Assembly (NCBI RefSeq): GCF_002954665.1
Contig: NZ_MSCM01000002.1
Location: forward strand, 108,173 to 172,172
Source: Polaribacter glomeratus
GTDB lineage: Bacteria; Bacteroidota; Bacteroidia; Flavobacteriales; Flavobacteriaceae
Direction: 5' to 3'
DNA: 64,000 bases
Part shown: positions 1-8,155 of the stretch, in pieces
How positions within the stretch are numbered: the stretch's first letter is position 1
Layout: every line of letters starts with the position of its first letter
Made by a program: the position numbers and the translations under genes
The notes under the pieces: generated by a model
The model's database searches: none
What the model saw: only the letters and a program-made list of their open reading frames with translations
What the model was told of the DNA's origin: nothing

Positions 1-663
1 TTCTGCTGCATTTGTAGGGTCGACTACTCTAATTAACCAAGGTTTCTGATTATTTTTTGTCCCTTTTGCTCTTATTTCTCCTCCTATTTCAATTAAATAA
101 TTTTCTATTTTTTTTTCATCAAAAAAACGAGCAACTACATCAATTCCGAAACCTTTTGCAATAGCATTAAAATCTAAATAAATTTTTGAATCTTGTTTAA
201 TAATCTTTCGATCTTTTAAAGAAACCTTATCAAAACCAACAAATTGCATTTGTTCTTTAACTTCATCTTCCGTTAAATCTTTTCTTTCATTTTTTGGCCC
301 AAATCCGTAAGCATTTACCAAATTACCAACTGTTGGATCAAAAAAACCGTCCGTTTCTTTATATATCTTTTTTGACTTTTGAAAAACTTCAGAAAAAATT
401 GCATCCACAACAATGGTTGAATCACCAGAATTTATTTTAGAAATATCTGAAGTAGAAATATACGTTGATGTTGCTGTATTTATTAGTAAAAACAAACTAT
501 CTATAGAGTTTTGGTAGTTAGTAGCCGCGTCTAAATAGGTTATTTTATAAGTTGTACCAAAAACAAGACCTTGAAGTGTAAAATCTTTATTTCGGATTTC
601 TTGTTTACAAGCTATTAAAATTAATAAAATGATAAGAAAAGTGATTATTTTTTTAAGTTTCAT
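1..663 (-). CDS. apbE: FAD:protein FMN transferase (ApbE family), 3' end outside the window
   Basis: I translated 221 codons from the ATG at 663 down to the window edge; the gene continues to the left. ApbE attaches FMN to threonine residues of periplasmic or membrane flavoproteins such as NqrB/NqrC and RnfG. The N-terminus is a lipoprotein signal ending in a lipobox (LILIAC), so the enzyme is probably anchored facing the periplasm. Family hallmarks seen are VFGTTYKITY near residue 33, the block TDGFFDPTVGNLVNAYGFG around residue 100, and YLDFNAIAKGFGID followed by IEIGGEIRAKG near the window edge, which contribute the FAD and Mg binding site. In flavobacteria apbE often follows the nqr operon, but that neighbourhood lies outside this window. 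The next gene, at 779, is divergent. Confidence 0.9.
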   Translation of the reverse strand, partial: MKLKKIITFLIILLILIACKQEIRNKDFTLQGLVFGTTYKITYLDAATNYQNSIDSLFLLINTATSTYISTSDISKINSGDSTIVVDAIFSEVFQKSKKIYKETDGFFDPTVGNLVNAYGFGPKNERKDLTEDEVKEQMQFVGFDKVSLKDRKIIKQDSKIYLDFNAIAKGFGIDVVARFFDEKKIENYLIEIGGEIRAKGTKNNQKPWLIRVVDPTNAAE

Positions 664-746
664 GAATTTCTTAATTTTTGAGTAAAAATAGTCTATAAAT
701 TTTTCATAATTTATTGTTAAACACGCTTTTTATTGGTTCATTTTGT

Positions 747-754
747 TAAATTTG
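747..754 (+). promoter_or_regulatory. Bacteroidota -7 box (TAAATTTG) for the OmpA-family gene
   Basis: TAAATTTG matches the Bacteroidota TAnnTTTG -7 consensus and lies 25 bases before the ATG at 779. No convincing -33 TTTG is seen at the usual spacing. This is a motif call only. Confidence 0.5.
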
Positions 755-778
755 TAGACGAATTTAATCAATATAAAG

Positions 779-1630
779 ATGAAAAAAGTATCAATATTAT
801 TATTAACAGCTATTTTAGTAAGTTCTTGTGTTTCTAAGAAAAAATTTGTTGATTTAGAATCAAAACACGATTTAGCTAAAACAGAATTAGTAGATTTAAA
901 AGCTAATTTACAAAAATGTTTAATTGACAATGAAAGAGAATCTACCAAGGTTTTTACTTTATTAGAGCAAATAAAATATTTGCAAGAAGACAAGAAAACA
1001 GCTTTAAAGCAAGTTGAAAACTTAACGGTTTTAACTCAATCTTCATCTGATAATATTAAAACTGTTATTTCTCAATTAAGTGAAAAAGACAAGTACATTA
1101 ATGGTATTAGAAAAGCAATGACTCAAAAAGATTCTTTAAATCTTGCTATCAAGTTTCATTTAACTAAAAACTTAACAGCTGGTATTCAAGATGAAGATAT
1201 CGAAGTTAATGTTGAAAAAACGGTTGTTTTTATCTCAATTTCAGACAAATTATTATTTAAAAGTGGAAGCTATAACGTAACTGATAAAGCATACACTGTT
1301 TTAGAAAAAATTGCAAAAGTAATTAATGACCAACCAAACATGGAAGTTATGATTGAAGGTCATACAGATACAACTCCTATAAAAAGAGATATCATTCAAG
1401 ATAACTGGGATTTATCTGCTTTAAGAGCAACTTCTATTACAAGAATTTTACAATATAAATATGGTGTATTACCAGAAAGATTAATCGCTGCGGGTAGAAG
1501 TCAATATATTCCTTTAGGACCAAATGATACTGCTGCAAATAGATCTATAAACAGAAGAACGAAAATTATTATCATGCCTAAATTAAATCAATTCTTTGAA
1601 TTGTTAGAGCAAGATGCTACTAAAAAATAA
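779..1630 (+). CDS. OmpA-family peptidoglycan-binding lipoprotein
   Basis: The 283-residue protein starts with a lipoprotein signal whose lipobox is LVSSC, so it is probably tethered to the outer membrane. Residues about 25-125 are a charged helical region rich in K, E, L and Q, likely a coiled-coil stalk. The C-terminal 120 residues are an OmpA_C domain, which binds diaminopimelate in peptidoglycan. The signature GHTDTTP, the later LSALRATSITR, LIAAGRSQY and the closing NRSINRRTKIII are all present. It likely links the outer membrane to the wall. The gene is monocistronic, with a promoter box upstream and a terminator directly after it, and is divergent from apbE. Some Bacteroidota name such proteins OmpA/MotB, but no flagellar context is present. 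Confidence 0.9.
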   Translation: MKKVSILLLTAILVSSCVSKKKFVDLESKHDLAKTELVDLKANLQKCLIDNERESTKVFTLLEQIKYLQEDKKTALKQVENLTVLTQSSSDNIKTVISQLSEKDKYINGIRKAMTQKDSLNLAIKFHLTKNLTAGIQDEDIEVNVEKTVVFISISDKLLFKSGSYNVTDKAYTVLEKIAKVINDQPNMEVMIEGHTDTTPIKRDIIQDNWDLSALRATSITRILQYKYGVLPERLIAAGRSQYIPLGPNDTAANRSINRRTKIIIMPKLNQFFELLEQDATKK

Positions 1631-1653
1631 TTTTTAAAACTTTTTATATTAGT

Positions 1654-1684
1654 AAACCAACTCTTTTTGAGTTGGTTTTTTTTT
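1654..1684 (+). terminator. Rho-independent terminator after the OmpA-family gene
   Basis: AACCAACTC and GAGTTGGTT form a 9-bp stem with a short T-rich loop, followed by a run of T ending at 1684. It lies 24 bases after the stop codon. Confidence 0.85.
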
Positions 1685-1779
1685 GTTTTCTATTTGGTAA
1701 AAACTTGGCTTTCTGAGAAAAATCTGCTAGTTTCTCATAAATGCTGCTAAATTGAAACTCATCTTATAAATTACTCTTA

Positions 1780-2033
1780 AACAAACTTACTCTAAAATCT
1801 TCAAAAGTCACATAATATGGTTGTTCTTTAAAAGTTTCCTTCCAAACGGTATCATACTCATTTAGGTTTTGCAAATTGCTAGACACTTTTATCAATACAA
1901 AACAGTGAATTCTCTTTTTTAAACAATACAAACTTTGGATGTCTTTTTAGCTGACTATCCATTTATTAAAACCTTATTTTTTTCTTACACTTTTCGGCAA
2001 CGATGTTCTCTGCCTAATTATGTAATTCTTAGC
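1780..2033 (-). pseudogene. Degenerate copy 1 of the repeated 121-aa gene
   Basis: This stretch is recognisably the same sequence as the intact small gene at 10229-10594 (TCTAAAATCTTCAAAAG, CCAAACGGTATCATACTCAT, GGATGTCTTTTT and other blocks), but it has many substitutions, stops in frame and an internal deletion. The missing part runs from one GTCTTTAAAA-like tract to the next GTTCTTTAAAA tract, which are direct repeats in the intact copies, so the deletion probably arose between them. It is the oldest-looking of the five copies. The 516-base gene-poor interval 1685-2199 holds this remnant and then A+T-rich sequence up to the promoter of the antiporter; nothing else was recognised in it. Confidence 0.8.
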
Positions 2034-2165
2034 ATTATTAAAGTAATCAGCTACTTGTTCATTTTTAATTTTAGAGGATATTTTATTTTTAAAATTTTGA
2101 TAAACAGATGATTAAAATGAAATAATAAAGTTTGCACAGTCTATAAATCAATATTGGTTTTGTAT

Positions 2166-2173
2166 TACATTTG
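2166..2173 (+). promoter_or_regulatory. -7 box (TACATTTG) for the antiporter gene
   Basis: TACATTTG fits TAnnTTTG and lies 26 bases before the ATG at 2200. No matching -33 element is evident. Confidence 0.45.
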
Positions 2174-2199
2174 ATACAGTTATAAAAAAAATATTTACA

Positions 2200-3153
2200 A
2201 TGATTGTTTCGTTAATGTTAATTGCTGTTGGTTTTTTAGGATTAATTTTTGGAGCTAATTGGCTGGTAGAAGGTTCTTCTTCTTTGGCTAAAAAAAACAA
2301 TATTCCGGATCTTGTAATTGGTTTAACAATCGTTGCATTTGGTACTTCTGCACCTGAATTGGTAGTGAATTCTGTTGCATCTGTTGACGGACTTTCAGAT
2401 ATCGTTTTGGCAAATGTTATTGGTAGTAATAATTTTAACTTATTTATTATACTTGGTATCGCTGGTTTAGTGTATCCAATTACAGTGCAGTCTTCAACTG
2501 CTTGGAGAGAAATTCCGATCTCATTAATAATTTCATTAGTCTTATTCGCACTTGCAAACGATTTTTTTATGAATCAAAATTCAGAGATATCAAGACTCGA
2601 TGGTATGCTTCTACTTTTCTCTTTTTTCTGTTTTTTATACTATATGTTTAAACAAATGAAATCAGAAAAACCAGCAGTAATTCACTATGAAAAAAAATCA
2701 AACTCAAAAATTTGGAGTTTAATTTTAATTGGTTTTGTTGGGCTAATTATTGGTGGGAAGTTAGTGGTAGATAATAGTATTGAAATTGCAACAGAACTTG
2801 GAATTAGTCAAAAAATAATTGGATTAACAATCATTGCTGCCGGCACTTCATTACCAGAGTTGGTAACATCGTTAGTAGCTGCTTTTAAAAAGAATAGCGA
2901 CATTGCAATTGGGAATGTTATTGGCTCTAACATCTTTAATATTTTATTAATTCTTTCTGTTAGTTCTTTAATAAACCCTATAAAATACAATCAGATTTTT
3001 AATCAAGATTTAGCAATATTGATTGGAGGTACAATTTTCTTGATAATAGCAATGTTTACAGGTAAAAAAAGAAAATTAGATAGATGGGAAGCACTCATAT
3101 TAATTACCTTCTATTTAACATACACCACCTATTTAGTGTCTAAAGAACTATAA
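2200..3153 (+). CDS. Calcium/sodium antiporter (CaCA superfamily, YrbG-like)
   Basis: The 317-residue membrane protein is made of two homologous halves, as in the Ca2+/cation antiporters. Each half has an alpha-repeat: GLTIVAFGTSAPELVVN with GSNNFNLF in the first, and GLTIIAAGTSLPELVTS with GSNIFNILL in the second. The acidic residues of the two PEL motifs and the neighbouring Asn/Ser line the ion-binding site. About ten hydrophobic segments can be counted, and a lysine-rich loop near residue 150-165 separates the halves. Length is normal for YrbG-type exchangers. It sits between degenerate copy 1 and truncated copy 2 of the repeated small gene. I looked for the GTT.../...AAC boundaries found around the neighbouring modules and did not find a matching pair, so it may be native rather than part of the array. 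Confidence 0.92.
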   Translation: MIVSLMLIAVGFLGLIFGANWLVEGSSSLAKKNNIPDLVIGLTIVAFGTSAPELVVNSVASVDGLSDIVLANVIGSNNFNLFIILGIAGLVYPITVQSSTAWREIPISLIISLVLFALANDFFMNQNSEISRLDGMLLLFSFFCFLYYMFKQMKSEKPAVIHYEKKSNSKIWSLILIGFVGLIIGGKLVVDNSIEIATELGISQKIIGLTIIAAGTSLPELVTSLVAAFKKNSDIAIGNVIGSNIFNILLILSVSSLINPIKYNQIFNQDLAILIGGTIFLIIAMFTGKKRKLDRWEALILITFYLTYTTYLVSKEL

Positions 3154-3211
3154 AATATTTTGTGAATAGCAGAAAAACTTAGTCTTTAAAAATTAACTAC
3201 TAATCTTTAAA

Positions 3212-3569
3212 TTACTCCAAAATCCTTACAAAATCCTCAAAAGCCACATAATACGGTTGGTCTTTAAAAACAAGATTTTCTACACTTTCTGCATTGGCGA
3301 CACCTACGCCAGCGCTCCAAAATTTGGCGTTTTGTTTCTTGGCATGTTCTTTAAAAATTTCCATCCAAACGGTATCATACTCATTTGGATCTTGCAAATT
3401 ACTAAACGTTTTTACCAAAATAAAAATAGTTGGTTCTCCTTTTTTAAATAATACAAACTGTGGATGTCTTTTTAATTGGCTATTAATTGCTTGAAACTCG
3501 TAACCCATCGCTTGTAACTTTTCGCCAACGATGTTCATTGCCAAATTGTGCAATTCTTTTATATGCTAA
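3212..3569 (-). pseudogene. Copy 2 of the repeated small gene, 5'-truncated (113-aa frame open)
   Basis: The frame is open from an internal Met (MHNLAMNIVGEKLQ at 3553) to TAA at 3212 and matches the intact 121-aa protein nearly throughout. The original first codons are replaced: in place of ATGCATATT the strand reads TAG CAT ATA, so the native start and its link to the helicase gene are lost. Copies 3 and 4 share this altered 5' end, which suggests they derive from one truncated ancestor. The right-hand flank continues as a conserved tract to ATTATAACAGTT at 3659, where the serine-hydrolase module begins. It could still be translated from the internal Met, but I see no promoter. Confidence 0.65.
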
Positions 3570-3693
3570 TTTAAAGAATACTTGACTTTCTAAAAAAAAC
3601 AACTAACTTCGTTTAACTCCTGATATAAAACATTAAAACGATTTCATATTATAACAGTTATGAGCAATTAAAAAAACATTCACCTGAAATAGA

Positions 3694-4728
3694 ATGACAA
3701 AAAAACAAACAAAACGAATACTCAGAATAATATTTATTATTGTAAGTATATCTTCTTTGTGGCTCGTACCATGGACTTTGGTAAAAGCTTGGATATTACC
3801 ACTACCTGATACTGTTGAAGAACAAGTAAATAAGGCAATTGATTATGGATTTGATGGAATGATTGTTTATGTGGACGAAGCAGGTAAACCGCCAGCATTT
3901 TATACAAGTGGTTGGAAAGACCGAAAAAACAAAATACCGACCTACCCGCAAGCCTTATTCAATATTGGCAGTATCAGTAAGCTATATGTCGCTGTTGCTA
4001 TCACGAAATTAGTTAAAGACAAACATTTATCTTTAGATAAAACGCTCGCTGATTACTTTCCAGAACTTGTGGGTAGAATTGAAAATGCAGAAAAAATTAC
4101 TCTGAGGTTGATGATACAACATCGGAGTGGTATTCCAAATTATACGGATTATGGTTATTGGGATAACCGACCGAAAAGTCGTAAAGAAACTCTTGAATTG
4201 GCACTTGATTTGCCAGCCAATTTTGAGCCAGGTGAAGATTATGGTTATTCAAACACGAATTATTTATTGCTTCGGAAACTCATGGACAAGGTCTTAGGTT
4301 ATAGTCGTAACCAATATATTAAGGAGAAAATTTTGACACCACTCCAGCTAAACAATACATTCAATTCTCTTAATGAAGTAAATATAGATGATATTATGAG
4401 TGGCTATCATGTTGGCTATGAATCCGATTTAAAAGCGGAATATGGTGGAATGTTTGCTACAGCAGAAGATGTTGGAATTTTTTTAAGAGCACTAAACAAT
4501 GGTTCAGTGTTTGATGAAGGCGAACAAGAAATCTATTCTTCAATTTATGTGTACAAACATTCGGGGTGGGTTCTTGGGTATCAGAGTTTTTCCGAATATC
4601 ATGAAGATATTGATACTGTTGTTGTTCTGTTTAATAACACAACAGATTCTAAACTATATATGTGGAATTTGGCAGAAATTGTATATAACCGAATAGTAAA
4701 AATAATTAGAAATAAAAAAAGCTCATAA
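3694..4728 (+). CDS. Membrane-anchored serine hydrolase (class C beta-lactamase / PBP-like)
   Basis: The 344-residue protein belongs to the serine beta-lactamase-like family (esterases, D-aminopeptidases, AmpC-like enzymes). An N-terminal hydrophobic segment at about residues 10-28 acts as signal anchor. All three active-site motifs are visible: S93-I-S-K96 (SxxK nucleophile and base), Y185-S-N187 (YxN) and H289-S-G291 (HxG replacing KTG). Other family blocks are LMIQHRSGIPNY and GMFATAEDVGIF. The substrate cannot be told from sequence, and resistance should not be assumed. It is the only gene of module 1; its TAA stop lies inside the terminal GCTCATAAC core. No promoter box is seen in the 37 bases between the module start and the ATG. 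Confidence 0.85.
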   Translation: MTKKQTKRILRIIFIIVSISSLWLVPWTLVKAWILPLPDTVEEQVNKAIDYGFDGMIVYVDEAGKPPAFYTSGWKDRKNKIPTYPQALFNIGSISKLYVAVAITKLVKDKHLSLDKTLADYFPELVGRIENAEKITLRLMIQHRSGIPNYTDYGYWDNRPKSRKETLELALDLPANFEPGEDYGYSNTNYLLLRKLMDKVLGYSRNQYIKEKILTPLQLNNTFNSLNEVNIDDIMSGYHVGYESDLKAEYGGMFATAEDVGIFLRALNNGSVFDEGEQEIYSSIYVYKHSGWVLGYQSFSEYHEDIDTVVVLFNNTTDSKLYMWNLAEIVYNRIVKIIRNKKSS

Positions 4729-5304
4729 CAATCTGTATAGTTAATGGCTACATAGTGTTAAATTTGAAGTTCAGTTCTTTTTTCAAAATTCTTTAATAAA
4801 CTGAAAGTTTCGACTCTTTAAAACGCCACTAAACATGCAGTAACCGCTAAACGAACCTACTACAAAATCTTAACAAAATCCTTAAAAGCCAAATAATACG
4901 GTTGGTCTTTAAAAACAGGATTTTCTACACTTTCTGCATTGGCAATGCCTACGCCAGCAAACCAAACTTTGGCATTTTATTTTTTGGCATGTTCTTTAAA
5001 AGTTTCCATCCAAACGGTATCATACTCATTTGGATCTTGCAAATTACTAGATGTTTTTACCAACACAAAAATGGTTGGTTCTCCTTTTTTAAATAATACA
5101 AACTGTGGATGTCTTTTTAACTGGCTATTAATTGCTTGAAATTCATAACCAATTTCTTGTAACTTTTCGCCAATGATGTTCATTGCCAAATTGTACAATT
5201 CTTTTATATGCTAATCTAAAGAATACTTGACTTTCTAAAAAAAACAACTAACTTCATTTTTCTTCTGATATAAAACATAAAACCGATTTCATATTATAAT
5301 AGTT
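4721..5304. repeat. Long junction element (attC-like ends with a small-gene copy as its centre)
   Basis: The element starts at the R''-like end of module 1 (AACAATCTGTATAGTTAATGG) and ends at the R'-like start of module 2 (CGATTTCATATTATAATAGTT). The two ends are only imperfectly complementary beyond AAC/GTT. The middle is copy 3 of the small gene. The right half (AAACGATTTCATATTATAAYAGTT) is shared with the junctions ending at 3659, 6902 and 8737. If it folds as an attC, the small-gene copy would be an unusually large terminal loop. Confidence 0.5.
4860..5214 (-). pseudogene. Copy 3 of the repeated small gene, with nonsense mutation
   Basis: The sequence is nearly identical to the intact gene at 10229-10594, but a CAA codon (Gln of KKQNAK) has become TAA at about 4979, leaving a 73-codon frame (start 5198) that lacks the last third. 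The remaining 3' codons are still recognisable up to TAG at 4860, and the 5' end carries the same TAG CAT ATA replacement as copies 2 and 4. It is part of the junction element between modules 1 and 2. Confidence 0.8.
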
Positions 5305-5322
5305 GTGCCTAATTAAAAATCC

Positions 5323-5781
5323 TTACTTCTTTTTGAATTTCTTATCAATCATTTTTCTTTTCCATTCTTCTCCAAAGAAGTCAAAAACATTAAGAGAATA
5401 GATTCCCAATATTACTCCCCAAGAAAGCAGTAACCATAAAAAAACACTCCAATTGGATGAATCATTAACTGCAATAATAAATGGAGCTACCAAACTTAAA
5501 ATTGAAATTGCAACAAGCTTATAAAACCCCTTAACATTTTGAAGGTACTCTTCTTCTTTTCTAATCTGTTCCTTTTCCTCTGTCTTATCTGAATCAGTAA
5601 TATTGATTTCAAAAACTGCTGCTAAAGATTTCAAAGATTCTAAACCTGCATTCTCTCCATTTTCAATTCTCTGAATAGTTCTTATACTTAACCCACTCAT
5701 TTCTGCCAATTGGTCTTGTGACCAATGGCGCTCCAATCTCATTTTTTTAGTATCTCTCAAATTAATTGCATCAGGCTTCAT
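5323..5781 (-). CDS. XRE-family HTH regulator with two C-terminal membrane segments
   Basis: The 152-residue protein has an HTH_3 (XRE) domain at residues about 8-62 (RLERHWSQDQLAEMSGLSIRTIQRIENGE). After a charged linker come two hydrophobic stretches, about residues 91-108 and 114-138, then a basic tail (KRKMIDKKFKKK). Such HTH plus two-TM proteins are frequent in Bacteroidota and are thought to be membrane-tethered regulators; the target is unknown. It is the only gene of module 2 and, unlike the other modules, points leftward, so it must use its own promoter inside the module. The module ends 5302 and 5923 are perfect 10-base complements. Confidence 0.85.
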   Translation of the reverse strand: MKPDAINLRDTKKMRLERHWSQDQLAEMSGLSIRTIQRIENGENAGLESLKSLAAVFEINITDSDKTEEKEQIRKEEEYLQNVKGFYKLVAISILSLVAPFIIAVNDSSNWSVFLWLLLSWGVILGIYSLNVFDFFGEEWKRKMIDKKFKKK

Positions 5782-5913
5782 AATTTTTCTATGTATTTAA
5801 TATTAATTATTGAACAAAGATAACTATTGCCTATTCTTTATTACTGAAAACGATGAGACGCTGCTATGACAATTATATGACAGTTGTGTGACACTAATTC
5901 TTCAAATAAAAAC

Positions 5914-6043
5914 TAGGCACAACAATATGTATAATTAATTGCTCGCTCTGTGTTTACTAAGAAAATCCTACGGATTTAGCTTTAGTTCGTTTTCTTTTAC
6001 TAATTTAGTTCCAACCACCGCAATTAATCATACAAAACACGTT
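5914..6043. repeat. attC-like imperfect palindrome between modules 2 and 3
   Basis: This is a 130-base element. Its outer arms AAC (5921-5923) and GTT (6041-6043) bracket the inverted pair GTATAATTAATTGC (5929-5942) and GCAATTAATCATAC (6020-6033), which match at 13 of 14 positions. A second, inner inverted region (TTACTAAGAAAATCC and its partner near 5990-6005) lies inside. Relatives are the elements at 10089 and 41874. Confidence 0.7.
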
Positions 6044-6071
6044 GTACTTCATTTTGACAAACTACTAACTA

Positions 6072-6839
6072 ATGATAAAATTCTTTAGAAAAATTCGCCA
6101 AAACTTGCTCATGGAAAATAAAACTGGAAAATATTTTAAATATGCAATCGGAGAAATTATTCTTGTTGTTATTGGAATTTTGATTGCATTATCAATTAAT
6201 AATTGGAACGAAGAAAGAAAAATAAGAGAAAACGAAGTTGTATATCTAAATAATATTAAAAGGGATTTGCAACTATCAATTATAGAAATCGATCAGTTCG
6301 TTGATAGGCGAAACTCCCTAATTAATTCAGCAAACACTGTAATGGGTCATTTTAACGGCAAACAAGTAAATAATTGGAATTCATTCAACAAACATCTTGT
6401 AGACATCTACACTTGGCAAAGTTTTTATTTAATAGACAACACTTACCAAGAGCTTAAGTATTCAGGGAATTTTGCAATAATCTCAAATGATTCGATAAAA
6501 AATGGTGTACTGAATTTAGATTTACTCTATAAAAAATTAAAAAACAATGAAAACCACTGGAGAAATGATGCTGAACAAACACTTCATCCAGGAAGTTATG
6601 AAAAACATGATATCAATTCTATGTCAAAAAACTATGTATTTCAACTGTCGAACGGAAAAATGGGAGTTCGTGGAAATTTAACCAAAGAATCCTTTGGAGA
6701 TATATTTAATGACCAAAAACAAAAGAATGGTTTTGCTTTTGCATCTCTTAATTTTGGAAGTATGAATGGAACTTTTTTTGAAATGAAAAAAAAATGTATG
6801 GAACTTATTTCTCAAATTAATAATGAATTAAAAAAATGA
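6072..6839 (+). CDS. DUF6090 family membrane protein
   Basis: The 255-residue protein starts with the characteristic block of DUF6090 proteins: MIKFFRKIRQNLL, a short linker, GKYFKYAIGEIILVVIGILIALSINNWNEERK. The hydrophobic part (about residues 28-45) is a single membrane segment near the N-terminus; the rest is a soluble, helix-rich domain, probably outside the cytoplasm. The family is widespread and often multi-copy in Flavobacteriia and has no known function. It is the only gene of module 3. The module starts with GTTGTAC at 6041 and ends near 6869; its two ends share only about five complementary bases. Confidence 0.88.
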   Translation: MIKFFRKIRQNLLMENKTGKYFKYAIGEIILVVIGILIALSINNWNEERKIRENEVVYLNNIKRDLQLSIIEIDQFVDRRNSLINSANTVMGHFNGKQVNNWNSFNKHLVDIYTWQSFYLIDNTYQELKYSGNFAIISNDSIKNGVLNLDLLYKKLKNNENHWRNDAEQTLHPGSYEKHDINSMSKNYVFQLSNGKMGVRGNLTKESFGDIFNDQKQKNGFAFASLNFGSMNGTFFEMKKKCMELISQINNELKK

Positions 6840-6863
6840 GAAATAAAATAAAAACAACTAAAA

Positions 6864-6902
6864 AACAACACCGTGTATAAACGATTTAATATCATAACAG
6901 TT
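6864..6902. repeat. Short attC-like junction between modules 3 and 4
   Basis: This is a compact site of about 40 bases. It reads AACAACACCGTGTATAAACG and then ATTTAATATCATAACAGTT. Its left half resembles the 150-base elements (ACAACACCGTATAA at 41.9 kb). Its right half resembles the right ends of the long junction elements. It looks like a junction that has no small-gene copy in its centre. Confidence 0.5.
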
Positions 6903-6948
6903 AGCCTCAAGAAAAAAAACCAAAACTCAATAAACTAAAGAATAAACA

Positions 6949-7542
6949 ATGAAAAAATATAAGTTAATAATTTGCATCCTACTATTTGGATACTGTAATA
7001 ATACCATTGCTCAATTTACCCCTTTAGTACCAACAGATTTTGTTGTTCCTAAATCAAAAGAATATGAACATTTTAGATTAAGAGCCCTAACAATTAATGA
7101 TGTTGTTAAGGATTATGATGCTGTTATGTCAAGTTCAAAAGAATTACAGGAAATGTTCCCAACTTGGGCTGGATGGCCAAAAAATTTAACTTTAGAACAA
7201 GATTTAATTGATTTAGGGTGGCATCAGTCAGAATTTCAAATGAGAAGTTCTTTTACTTATACAGTAGTCAGTTTAGATGAAGGCGAAGTACTTGGTTGCG
7301 TATATATTTTACCATTTTATATGAGTGATTTTGATATTGGCACACCAAAAAAGAACAATGGGAATTTTGATGCAGTAATCTATATGTGGGTAAGAACAGG
7401 TTTATTAGAAAAAGGAATGGATAAAATCTTGTTTGATAATGTAAAAAATTGGGTTGATAATGAATGGCCATTTAAAAACGTAGCCTATCCAGGAAGAGAG
7501 ATATCTTGGGACAAATGGGAGACGCTTAAAAAAACCGACTAA
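6949..7542 (+). CDS. Exported GNAT-like protein
   Basis: The 197-residue protein has a signal peptide (MKKYKLIICILLFGYCNNTIAQ) and a mature region that resembles a GNAT acyltransferase fold: FRLRALTINDVVKDYDAVMSS at the start, the beta-strand-like TYTVVSLDEGEVLGCVYILP in the middle and AVIYMWVRTGL near the expected acetyl-CoA site. The canonical RxxGxG/A loop is not evident, so activity is uncertain and export of an acetyl-CoA enzyme would be odd. It could be an exported non-catalytic relative. It is the first gene of module 4, 18 bases before the next gene. Confidence 0.55.
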   Translation: MKKYKLIICILLFGYCNNTIAQFTPLVPTDFVVPKSKEYEHFRLRALTINDVVKDYDAVMSSSKELQEMFPTWAGWPKNLTLEQDLIDLGWHQSEFQMRSSFTYTVVSLDEGEVLGCVYILPFYMSDFDIGTPKKNNGNFDAVIYMWVRTGLLEKGMDKILFDNVKNWVDNEWPFKNVAYPGREISWDKWETLKKTD

Positions 7543-7560
7543 TCAAATATATTTAAAACA

Positions 7561-8145
7561 ATGAGTGTTAAGCCATTATTATTCCTGCTTATTTTTTCAT
7601 TTTGTAGTTGTAAGAATTCATCAAATCCAGAATCTAAGGTCAATTTAGAACAGCAACTTACTATTGCCAATAATTTTATCGATGCTTTTTATTCTTTCAA
7701 TTCTAATGAATTGTTGCCTATGTTAAAATATGCAGAAAATTCTAAATCGGAAATTTTATACTATCAAGGATGGGCAGAAGGCGGTAACTATGAGATTGTT
7801 AAAAGATATCCTTGTGAAGTAAAAAATGACACTTTAATTATTTGTCCTGTAACCGTTAAAGATGATTTGATTAAGGCACTCGAACTAAATTTAAATGTAA
7901 CTGATACTTTTCATATTGTTATAAAAAACGAAAAAATATTTTCTATTACTACTTCATCTAATGACCCACCCATTTTTTATGAAGCAGAAGAATGGATAAG
8001 AAAAAACTATCCCGAATTAATTAATGAGCCTTGTAAGGGAATTTGGGAAGACGGTACAACACCGAAAGCATGTGTCCGTGCTATGGTAGAGGGATATTCA
8101 AAATTTATTGCCGAAAAAAAAATTAATTCAAATATTGAAAAGTAG
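7561..8145 (+). CDS. Hypothetical lipoprotein
   Basis: I do not recognise a family. The 194-residue product has a short N-terminal hydrophobic stretch ending in FCSCKN, which could be a lipobox, then a Ser/Asn/Lys linker. The soluble domain (residues about 30-185) has alternating short hydrophobic stretches and four further cysteines (ICPVTV, YPCEVKN, NEPCKGIW, PKACVR), which might form disulfides in the periplasm. It is the second gene of module 4, 18 bases after the GNAT-like gene, and its stop is 18 bases before the terminal GCTAAC core at 8158, so the two genes would move together. Confidence 0.6.
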   Translation: MSVKPLLFLLIFSFCSCKNSSNPESKVNLEQQLTIANNFIDAFYSFNSNELLPMLKYAENSKSEILYYQGWAEGGNYEIVKRYPCEVKNDTLIICPVTVKDDLIKALELNLNVTDTFHIVIKNEKIFSITTSSNDPPIFYEAEEWIRKNYPELINEPCKGIWEDGTTPKACVRAMVEGYSKFIAEKKINSNIEK

Positions 8146-8155
8146 AAAATACCAG

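Noticed and set aside
2200..3153. Antiporter gene as a further cassette of the array
   Set aside because: It lies between two copies of the repeated gene, but no complementary GTT.../...AAC pair was found at its ends (GTTATAA upstream has no TTATAAC downstream).
3257..3494. Open frames of 64-66 codons on the plus strand opposite each copy of the small gene (also at 4902, 8333 and 10274)
   Set aside because: They recur only because the small gene is repeated; their composition is that of an antisense shadow, and the minus-strand gene has conserved start coupling at its native locus.
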